A stretch of 20,312 nucleotides of DNA from Deltaproteobacteria bacterium. GTDB lineage: Bacteria; Desulfobacterota; Desulfarculia; Adiutricales; Adiutricaceae. Below are positions 14,868 to 20,312 of this stretch, piece after piece. Within the stretch, counting starts at the first letter, position 1; every line of letters begins with the position of its first letter. Both the position numbers and the translations under genes were made by a program. The notes under the pieces were generated by a model. It saw only the letters and a program-made list of their open reading frames with translations. It was not told where the DNA came from and searched no databases. The stretch is from assembly GCA_031279155.1 (NCBI GenBank), contig JAITJB010000165.1, positions 1 through 20,312 on the forward strand, in the 5' to 3' direction.

Positions 14868-15101
14868 TTACCCCTTGTTGACGGCGGTCTTGTTGACGGC
14901 GGTTTTGGACTCTGGGCCCAGTTTTTCCCGAATTATCGTCTTAACCCGAGCTATTTCACGCTTAGTCTTCATAATGGTCTTGACGTCCTTAAGCTGGCCC
15001 ATGGCCGCCTCAAACCTCGAGACTAAGATGGTCTCCTGGAGGTCTTTTTCCTTGGCCTTTAAAGCGGCCACATCAAGTTCCCTCATTTCGGAAATTTTCA
15101 C
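14868..15101 (-). CDS. rpmC: 50S ribosomal protein L29 with duplicated C-terminal pentapeptide
   Basis: Small helical-hairpin protein at the tunnel exit, part of the docking site for SRP and trigger factor. The 77-residue product has the expected MKISEMRELDVAALKAKEKD and GQLKDVKTIMKTKREIARVK helices. The end, KTAVNKTAVNKG, is a direct duplication of KTAVN encoded by an exact 15-bp tandem repeat, making the protein about ten residues longer than usual. The GTG start overlaps the rplP stop as GTGA, with a GGGGGAG ribosome-binding site inside rplP. Confidence 0.97.
   Translation of the reverse strand: MKISEMRELDVAALKAKEKDLQETILVSRFEAAMGQLKDVKTIMKTKREIARVKTIIREKLGPESKTAVNKTAVNKG
14874..14903. 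repeat. Exact 15-bp tandem duplication in the 3' end of rpmC
   Basis: CTTGTTGACGGCGGT occurs at 14874-14888 and again at 14889-14903 without a mismatch. It is in frame and encodes the repeated KTAVN at the L29 C-terminus. Identity of the copies suggests a recent slippage event. Confidence 0.95.
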
Positions 15102-15514
15102 AGAATCTCCCCCCTGACAATGAAGCGGGTGGCAAAGGGCAGCTTATTGGCCGCCAGCCTGATGGCTTCGCGAGCAACCGGCTCACTTACGCCGTCCATC
15201 TCAAAGACCACCCGGCCCGGTTTGATAACCGCCACCCAACCTTCGGGGGTACCCTTACCTTTACCCATGCGGGTTTCAGCCGGTTTTTTGCAGATAGGCT
15301 TATCCGGAAAAACCCGGATCCAAAGCTGCCCACCCCTCTTGACATGGCGGTTGATGGCCACCCTGCCGGCCTCGATTTGCTGGGCCGTCATGTAGCCGCG
15401 ATCTAGGGCTTGGAGACCAAATTGGCCGAAGTCTAAGCTGGCTCCGCCCTTGGCTTGACCGCCCCAGCGGCCCTTTTGTTTTTTGCGATATTTAGTTCTC
15501 TTGGGTGACAACAT
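15098..15514 (-). CDS. rplP: 50S ribosomal protein L16
   Basis: Large-subunit protein that positions A-site tRNA. The 138-residue product starts MLSPKRTKYRKKQKGRWGGQ, has the RHVKRGGQLWIRVFPDKPI and RMGKGKGTPEGWVAVIKPGR segments, and ends GEIL. All are standard. Start and length fit the family. Its TGA overlaps the rpmC GTG start by four bases, and rpsC lies 21 bp upstream. Confidence 0.99.
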   Translation of the reverse strand: MLSPKRTKYRKKQKGRWGGQAKGGASLDFGQFGLQALDRGYMTAQQIEAGRVAINRHVKRGGQLWIRVFPDKPICKKPAETRMGKGKGTPEGWVAVIKPGRVVFEMDGVSEPVAREAIRLAANKLPFATRFIVRGEIL

Positions 15515-15535
15515 TGTCTGACTCCAAACTCAATT

Positions 15536-16291
<756 letters not shown>

Positions 16292-16311
16292 ATTGTCCTC
16301 CATTTACCTTT

Positions 16312-16350
16312 TAGGTAGGCTGTTAACACTACCTAGGCCGCCCTAGCGGC
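16312..16350 (-). promoter_or_regulatory. Two hairpins in the rplV-rpsC spacer
   Basis: TAGGTAG (16312-16318) pairs with CTACCTA (16329-16335), a 7-bp stem whose ten-base loop contains the palindrome TGTTAACA; next to it GCCGC (16337-16341) pairs with GCGGC (16346-16350) around four bases. On the transcript the first lies about 20 bases before the rpsC TTG start, just ahead of its GGAGG. No T tract follows. Position suggests an effect on rpsC translation or on RNA processing; that is inference. Confidence 0.4.
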
Positions 16351-16373
16351 TGATTTTGGCCACCTTGGGCCGA

Positions 16374-16745
16374 CTACTTGACAACAACCGTGATGTGGCA
16401 GCTGCGCTTTAAAATGGGTTTGGCCCGGCCATGAGCACAAGGGTGGTACCTTTTGAGCATAGCCGCCCGATCAACGAAGATCCTGTGGACAAACAAAAAG
16501 TCGGGATCTAGGCTCTCGTTGTTAATGGCGTTGGAGACAGCACTTTTCAAAACCTTGTGTAAAAGGTAGGCCGACTTGTTCGGGCTAAACTTAAGCAAAT
16601 TTAAGGCCTGGCCCACACTTAAGCCGATGACGTTTCGAGCCATGATGCGCACCTTATCGGGTTGAACGCGGAAAAAACGGCCCACGGCCCTATTTTCTCC
16701 TTCCACCTTTTGGTGCTTATTTTTTTTGGTAACGACCTCGCTCAT
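16374..16745 (-). CDS. rplV: 50S ribosomal protein L22
   Basis: Large-subunit protein whose beta hairpin lines the exit tunnel near the macrolide site. The 123-residue product has a polar N-terminal extension of about 15 residues, then RFFRVQPDKVRIMARNVIGL and the SAVSNAINNESLDPDFLFVH core. The tunnel hairpin reads KRYHPCAHGRAKPILKRSCH, where many bacteria have PRAxGRA; the first basic residue is replaced by Cys. A GGAGAG ribosome-binding site precedes the ATG. It lies 110 bp after rpsS. Confidence 0.98.
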   Translation of the reverse strand: MSEVVTKKNKHQKVEGENRAVGRFFRVQPDKVRIMARNVIGLSVGQALNLLKFSPNKSAYLLHKVLKSAVSNAINNESLDPDFLFVHRIFVDRAAMLKRYHPCAHGRAKPILKRSCHITVVVK

Positions 16746-16806
16746 AAGACTCTCCGTAAAGTCGAAGTTACGCGACTTGCTATCTTGCTTTCTTTCTGGC
16801 CTGCTC

Positions 16807-16834
16807 GCTTGGCTTACTTTGCTGCTTGGCTTAC
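16807..16834. repeat. Direct repeat GCTTGGCTTAC, 17-bp period
   Basis: GCTTGGCTTAC occurs at 16807-16817 and 16824-16834, six bases apart, giving a 17-bp period with a partly conserved linker (CTGCTC before, TTTGCT between). It lies in the 110-bp spacer between rpsS and rplV, close to the rpsS stop. No coding or obvious regulatory role. Confidence 0.8.
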
Positions 16835-16855
16835 AGGCTTAATTAGGGCCGCGAC

Positions 16856-17140
16856 TTACTTCTTGCCCTTTTTGGCTTTTTTATCGGCAGCGTGGCTGTA
16901 AAAAGTCCTGGTGGGGGAAAACTCACCGAGCTTATGCCCAACCATGTTTTCAGTGACGAAGACCGGGATAAACTTCTTGCCGTTGTGGACCGCAAAGGTC
17001 AACCCCACCATATCTGGTAGGATAGTCGAGCGGCGACTCCAGGTCTTAATGACGCGGCGATCGCCAGCTTGGACGGCGGCATTGGTCTTGTCCATAACGT
17101 GACCGTCAACGAAGGGGCCTTTTTTGATGCTACGGGGCAT
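16856..17140 (-). CDS. rpsS: 30S ribosomal protein S19
   Basis: Head protein that pairs with S13 and contacts the intersubunit bridge. The 94-residue product starts MPRSIKKGPFVDGHVMDK, contains KTWSRRSTILPDMVGLTFAV and the C-terminal VGHKLGEFSPTRTFYSHAAD, all standard. AAGGA lies six bases before the ATG. It lies 34 bp after rplB. Length is normal. Confidence 0.99.
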   Translation of the reverse strand: MPRSIKKGPFVDGHVMDKTNAAVQAGDRRVIKTWSRRSTILPDMVGLTFAVHNGKKFIPVFVTENMVGHKLGEFSPTRTFYSHAADKKAKKGKK

Positions 17141-17174
17141 GGGCTGTCCTTAACAATATTTCCTAAGGCGCTGA

Positions 17175-18005
17175 CTACTTCTTGTTGCGCCGCTTGACGA
17201 TGAACTTGTCGGAGGGCTTGCTCTTCTTGCGGGTCTTAAAACCCTTGGTGGGCATGCCCCACGGGGAAACCGGGTGCCGACCGCCGGAGCTGCGGCCCTC
17301 GCCGCCGCCCAAGGGGTGATCGACCGGGTTCATGGCCACGCCACGGACGTGGGGGCGACGACCTAAGTAGCGATTGCGGCCAGCTTTACCTAAAGACACA
17401 CTGTTGTGGTCGCTGTTGCCAACCTGACCGACGGTGGCCCGGCAGACGGAGAGCACCAGCCTCATCTCGCCAGAGGGCAGCTTAAGTAGGGCGTAGCGGC
17501 CCTCCTTGGCCATGAGCTGGGCGTAATTGCCGGCCCCTCTGGCCAACTGTCCACCTTTACCGGGTTTGAGCTCGACATTGTGAATCAAACTCCCCAAGGG
17601 GATGACTTTGAGGCTCAAGGAGTTGCCAGGGCGGATGTCGGCCTTGTCGCTGGAGACAACGGTATCGCCGACCTTAAGCCCTTGCGGGGCCAATATATAG
17701 CGCTTCTCACCGTCAACGTAGAAAAGAAGGGCAATTCTGGCCCCCCGGTTGGGGTCGTACTCGATGGTGGCGACCTTAGCTGGAACCTCAAGCTTGTTGC
17801 GCTTAAAATCGATCAAGCGGTACTGGCGCTTGTGACCGCCGCCCCTAAACCGGCAGGTGATCCGTCCGACATTGTTGCGACCGCCAGTTGAGGGCAGCGG
17901 GCGCAGCAAGGACTTCTCTGGCCGGACTGAGGTTATCTCCTCGAAGGTCGGATAACTCTGGGCTCGGCGTCCCGGTGAGGTGGGTTTGACTTCTTTGATG
18001 GGCAT
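17175..18005 (-). CDS. rplB: 50S ribosomal protein L2
   Basis: Large-subunit protein needed for subunit association and peptidyl-transferase assembly. The 276-residue product has GRNNVGRITCRFRGGGHKRQ, the OB-fold and SH3-like barrels, and the C-terminal loop MNPVDHPLGGGEGRSSGGRH. His230 matches E. coli His229, but the second histidine of the usual DHPHGGGEG motif (E. coli His231) is Leu232. The ATG is fixed by the family start; the upstream ribosome-binding region carries a 17-bp tandem duplication (18011-18044). It lies 62 bp after rplW and 34 bp before rpsS. Confidence 0.99.
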   Translation of the reverse strand: MPIKEVKPTSPGRRAQSYPTFEEITSVRPEKSLLRPLPSTGGRNNVGRITCRFRGGGHKRQYRLIDFKRNKLEVPAKVATIEYDPNRGARIALLFYVDGEKRYILAPQGLKVGDTVVSSDKADIRPGNSLSLKVIPLGSLIHNVELKPGKGGQLARGAGNYAQLMAKEGRYALLKLPSGEMRLVLSVCRATVGQVGNSDHNSVSLGKAGRNRYLGRRPHVRGVAMNPVDHPLGGGEGRSSGGRHPVSPWGMPTKGFKTRKKSKPSDKFIVKRRNKK

Positions 18006-18010
18006 CTTTA

Positions 18011-18044
18011 GCTTTTTCCCTGCGTGGGCTTTTTCCCTGCGCGG
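18011..18044. repeat. 17-bp tandem duplication just upstream of rplB
   Basis: GCTTTTTCCCTGCGTGG (18011-18027) is followed directly by GCTTTTTCCCTGCGCGG (18028-18044), one mismatch in 17. On the transcript each copy contains GCAGGGA, the only Shine-Dalgarno-like word near the rplB ATG, and the nearer copy ends six bases before the start codon. The initiation region of rplB therefore appears to have been duplicated. Confidence 0.92.
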
Positions 18045-18067
18045 CTATTTTTAACAACTAATTATGG

Positions 18068-18364
18068 TCAGGAAGGCTCGTAGAGGCCGATAGTCGCCCC
18101 TTTGACCAAGGTCACGACGGCCTTCTTCCAGTCCGGGCAGTACCCGCCCTTGCGACCGCGATGGCGATACTTGCCTTTGAAGTTCATGGTCCGAACGTGG
18201 AGGACCTTGTTCTTGAGATTGAAGGCTTTTTCCACGGCGCTTTTGATCTCAAGCTTGTTGGCGTCAGTTGCCACCTGAAAACAGTACTGGTTATAACTGG
18301 CCTTAAGCTTATCGGTTTTTTCAGTTACCTTAGGTCTATATATAATCCGGCTAGCTTCTCTCAC
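18068..18364 (-). CDS. rplW: 50S ribosomal protein L23
   Basis: Tunnel-exit protein that docks trigger factor and SRP. The 98-residue product has the IIYRPKVTEKTDKLKASYNQ start, ANKLEIKSAVEKAFNLKNKV, and the extended loop MNFKGKYRHRGRKGGYCPDW. Standard length. The GTG start overlaps the rplD stop as GTGA, so the two are likely translationally coupled. Confidence 0.99.
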   Translation of the reverse strand: MREASRIIYRPKVTEKTDKLKASYNQYCFQVATDANKLEIKSAVEKAFNLKNKVLHVRTMNFKGKYRHRGRKGGYCPDWKKAVVTLVKGATIGLYEPS

Positions 18365-18984
18365 TTGAGCAACCTCTCCTCAATAGGCCCTAGGCTGTCA
18401 CGGGTGATGACCAACCTATCGTGGCGCAGGATGTCGTAGCAATTGAGGCCATCGACCCGAAGGATCTTAAAATCCGGTAGGTTCCTCCCCGAGAGCTCTA
18501 AATCGTGATTGCGATCGGGCGTCACCAATAAAGCCTCAAGAAGACCCATCTTATCCAAAGTCTGATACAAAGCCTTGGTGCGGATACCGTCGGTCGGGAT
18601 GGCGTCGACGATGGTTAATTTTTCTTCAACCAGTTTGGCCGTTAAGACCACCCTTAGGGCCTCGCGACGGATTCTAATGGGCGGACGCCAGGAAAAATCC
18701 CTAGGCTTTGGCCCGAAGATGGTTCCGCCTCCCCGCCAAAGCGGTGAGCGGCGGGAGCCAGCCCTAGCTCGGCCAGTCTTCTTCTGGCTATAGGGTTTGC
18801 GGTTGGAGTAGGCCAGCTCACCTCGGGTCTTGGTAGAGGCTGTGCCAGCTCGACGGGAGTGAAGCTGGGCTACGACCACCTCATGGACCAGGTGCGGCCT
18901 TAAGGGGACGCTAAAAATAGCGTCAGGCAACTCCACCTCGCCGACTTTCTCGCTATTTACGTTGATAACGTCAACTACAGGCAT
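18361..18984 (-). CDS. rplD: 50S ribosomal protein L4
   Basis: Large-subunit protein with a loop reaching the exit tunnel; in E. coli it also represses the S10 operon through the leader RNA. The 207-residue product has a tunnel loop TGRARAGSRRSPLWRGGGTI near residues 70-89, then FGPKPRDFSW, and the C-terminal LNCYDILRHDRLVITRDSL. All family features are present. GGAGAT lies before the ATG. It lies 32 bp after rplC. Confidence 0.99.
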   Translation of the reverse strand: MPVVDVINVNSEKVGEVELPDAIFSVPLRPHLVHEVVVAQLHSRRAGTASTKTRGELAYSNRKPYSQKKTGRARAGSRRSPLWRGGGTIFGPKPRDFSWRPPIRIRREALRVVLTAKLVEEKLTIVDAIPTDGIRTKALYQTLDKMGLLEALLVTPDRNHDLELSGRNLPDFKILRVDGLNCYDILRHDRLVITRDSLGPIEERLLK

Positions 18985-19016
18985 TTTTATCTCCGAATCG
19001 GCCGGGCCGGCCTTTC

Positions 19017-19634
19017 TCAGTTTTTCCTCAAAAGGACCAGACCGCCGTTGGGTCCGGGCACCGCGCCCTTGACCAAGATGACCCCGTACTCAGGTCTAAT
19101 ATCGACCACCTGGAGATTTTTGACTGTCCGTCGGGCGTTACCGTAGTGGCCGGCCATTTTTTTACCAGGAAAGACGCGGCTGGGATCGGCAGCGCAACCA
19201 ATTGAGCCAGCGCTGCGCGGGGTAAGGCAGCCGTGGGTAGCCCGGCCTCCACCAAAACCGTGGCGCTTCATGACGCCAGAGTAACCCCGGCCCTTGCTGG
19301 TCCCGGTGACGGAAATCTTCTCCCCTGGGGCAAAAATTTCCAAGGTTACCACCTGGCCAGGGACATACTCGACATTATTGGTTTTAAACTCGCGGAGGAC
19401 TTCAAAGGCTTTGCCCTCCATATCGGCTTTGAGGCAGTGACCCATCTCGGGGCGGTTAGAATGGCGTTTTAAGCCAAATCCCAGCTGGACAGCTGAGTAA
19501 CCGTCCTTTTCTAAGGTTTTAACTTGGACAATTCTGGCTGGTCCAGCGGTAATGACCGTAACTGGTACGGAATTACCTTCATTTTGGAACAGCCGAGTCA
19601 TGCCCAGCTTTCTGCCGATTAATCCCTTGCTCAT
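19017..19634 (-). CDS. rplC: 50S ribosomal protein L3
   Basis: Early-assembling large-subunit protein whose loop approaches the peptidyl-transferase centre. With the ATG at 19634 the product is 205 residues and starts MSKGLIGRKLGMTRLFQNEG; GGGAG lies about eight bases upstream. An in-frame open stretch of 12 more codons upstream was rejected on this ground. The central loop reads RSAGSIGCAADPSRVFPGKK, so the site of E. coli Gln150, which is methylated there by PrmB, is not a glutamine. It lies 104 bp after rpsJ, with a hairpin in between. Confidence 0.98.
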   Translation of the reverse strand: MSKGLIGRKLGMTRLFQNEGNSVPVTVITAGPARIVQVKTLEKDGYSAVQLGFGLKRHSNRPEMGHCLKADMEGKAFEVLREFKTNNVEYVPGQVVTLEIFAPGEKISVTGTSKGRGYSGVMKRHGFGGGRATHGCLTPRSAGSIGCAADPSRVFPGKKMAGHYGNARRTVKNLQVVDIRPEYGVILVKGAVPGPNGGLVLLRKN

Positions 19635-19699
19635 CAAAATCTCCCAACAATTCCCTGGCTCAATAGCCATGGGGAGGAATTTTGGCCTATATTTTTTAT

Positions 19700-19724
19700 C
19701 GAGCCAAAACTAGTTTTAGGCTCG
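19700..19724 (-). promoter_or_regulatory. Hairpin between rpsJ and rplC
   Basis: CGAGCC (19700-19705) pairs with GGCTCG (19719-19724), extended inward by the 12-base palindrome AAAACTAGTTTT (19706-19717) with one bulged A, giving a stem of about 10 bp and a four-base CTAG loop. On the minus strand it is followed by an A-rich rather than T-rich run, so it is not an intrinsic terminator. It starts about 14 bases after the rpsJ stop. Confidence 0.45.
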
Positions 19725-19738
19725 TCCCCTAGTCTTAA

Positions 19739-20065
19739 TTATTGGGTCGTTGACAACTTGAGCTCGACATCCACCCCACCTGAAAGGTCAAGCTTCATTA
19801 AGGCCTCAACGGTCTGCGGCGTTGGCTCGAGAATGTCTAAAAGCCGATTGTGGGTGCGCACCTCGAAGTGCTCACGGCTTTTTTTGTCCACATGGGGCGA
19901 ACGCAAGACGCAGGTGCGACCAATAGTCGTCGGTAGCGGCACGGGCCCGGCTATCCTGGCCCCTGTCCGTCTAGCGGTGTCGACGATCTCCTGGGTGGAG
20001 CGGTCTAAAAGCTTGTGATCGTAGGCCCTCAGACGGATGCGGATTTTTTGATTGTTAAGCATCAT
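19739..20065 (-). CDS. rpsJ: 30S ribosomal protein S10
   Basis: Head protein of the 30S subunit and, as NusE, a partner in transcription antitermination. The 108-residue product has NNQKIRIRLRAYDHKLLDRS, PVPLPTTIGRTCVLRSPHVD, and the C-terminal VDVELKL typical of the family. AAGG lies six bases before the ATG at 20065; a second ATG immediately follows (20062) and is equally possible. It opens the S10 block, 118 bp after tuf. Confidence 0.98.
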   Translation of the reverse strand: MMLNNQKIRIRLRAYDHKLLDRSTQEIVDTARRTGARIAGPVPLPTTIGRTCVLRSPHVDKKSREHFEVRTHNRLLDILEPTPQTVEALMKLDLSGGVDVELKLSTTQ

Positions 20066-20116
20066 ACACAACCTTCAAAGCCAGAACCCGCAGCATTAAT
20101 CCCTTTTGTAGGGGCC

Positions 20117-20140
20117 TGGCCCGAAAATATTTTCGGGCCA
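20117..20140 (-). promoter_or_regulatory. Perfect 24-bp palindrome between tuf and rpsJ
   Basis: The half-site TGGCCCGAAAAT (20117-20128) is followed directly by its exact reverse complement (20129-20140). As RNA it would fold into a hairpin of about 10 bp with a small AU loop. No T tract follows on the minus strand (the next bases are GGCCCC), so it is not a standard intrinsic terminator. In the 118-bp tuf-rpsJ spacer it may mark the str/S10 boundary as a processing site or leader element, or be a protein-binding operator. Confidence 0.55.
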
Positions 20141-20183
20141 AATTGCGGGTGGGGATCGTACCCCTGTTTAGTCCCGGATAAGT

Positions 20184-20312
20184 TTACTCTAAAATCTCGG
20201 TAATGACCCCGGCCCCGACGGTCCGGCCGCCTTCGCGGATGGCAAAGTGGAGTTCCTTTTCCATGGCGATGGGCATGATCAAGGTCACGGTAAAGGAGGC
20301 GTTGTCGCCGGG
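20184..20312 (-). CDS. tuf: Elongation factor Tu, C-terminal fragment (5' part outside window)
   Basis: The visible 42 codons plus TAA encode the end of domain 3 of EF-Tu, the GTPase that carries aminoacyl-tRNA to the ribosome: PGDNASFTVTLIMPIAMEKE, then HFAIREGGRTVGAGVITEILE. The REGGRTVGAGV motif is diagnostic. The GTPase domain lies beyond the right edge. Its position directly before rpsJ is the usual str-to-S10 junction, implying that rpsL, rpsG and fusA precede it outside the window. Confidence 0.97.
   Translation of the reverse strand, partial: PGDNASFTVTLIMPIAMEKELHFAIREGGRTVGAGVITEILE

Noticed and set aside
16292..16303. ATG at 16303 as the rpsC start
   Set aside because: It would add MEDN ahead of the near-universal GQK N-terminus and put the GGAGG inside the gene. 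Kept only as an alternative.

Overview
This 20.3-kb window is an uninterrupted run of minus-strand genes, so transcription goes from high to low coordinates. It is the core ribosomal-protein superoperon of a bacterium (S10, spc and alpha blocks in standard order), followed by the mre/mrd cell-shape cluster. I see no credible plus-strand gene, rRNA, tRNA, mobile element or CRISPR array. I do not see a previously undescribed system; the points of interest are lineage-specific changes within conserved proteins and unusually roomy, hairpin- and repeat-bearing spacers.

Layout in transcription order. The 3' end of tuf (EF-Tu) enters at the right edge (20312-20184). The S10 block follows: rpsJ, rplC, rplD, rplW, rplB, rpsS, rplV, rpsC, rplP, rpmC, rpsQ (20065-14607). 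The spc block is rplN, rplX, rplE, rpsN, rpsH, rplF, rplR, rpsE, rpmD, rplO, secY, then adk and rpmJ (14356-7496); map and infA, which many bacteria carry between secY and rpmJ, are absent. The alpha block is rpsM, rpsK, rpsD, rpoA, rplQ (7435-4115). A 312-bp spacer with a terminator-like hairpin and a perfect TATAAT box separates these from mreB, mreC, mreD and mrdA (PBP2, cut by the left edge), which overlap or lie close together as an elongasome operon.

Organism. The tuf-S10-spc-alpha order, adk after secY, zinc-binding (cysteine-containing) S4, S14, L24 and L36, a Cys4 adenylate kinase and the mreBCD-mrdA cluster point to a rod-shaped Gram-negative-type bacterium. The protein sequences recall the former Deltaproteobacteria (Desulfobacterota), but that placement is an impression from memory, not a computed result. 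GTG and TTG starts are common (mreC, mreD, adk, secY, rpsE, rplR, rpsM, rpsD, rpsQ, rpmC, rplW, rpsC).

How the genes work together. The ribosomal proteins build both subunits, RpoA nucleates RNA polymerase, SecY is the translocon channel, Adk balances adenylates, EF-Tu delivers aminoacyl-tRNA, and MreBCD with PBP2 guide lateral wall synthesis. Four-base start/stop overlaps (rplD/rplW, rplP/rpmC, rpmD/rplO, mreB/mreC, mreD/mrdA) indicate translational coupling. Notable oddities are a ~35-residue insertion in the S3 KH domain, a rebuilt KOW loop in L24, a ~70-residue C-terminal tail on L17, Leu for the second His of the L2 DHPHGGGEG motif, and short tandem duplications in and between genes.
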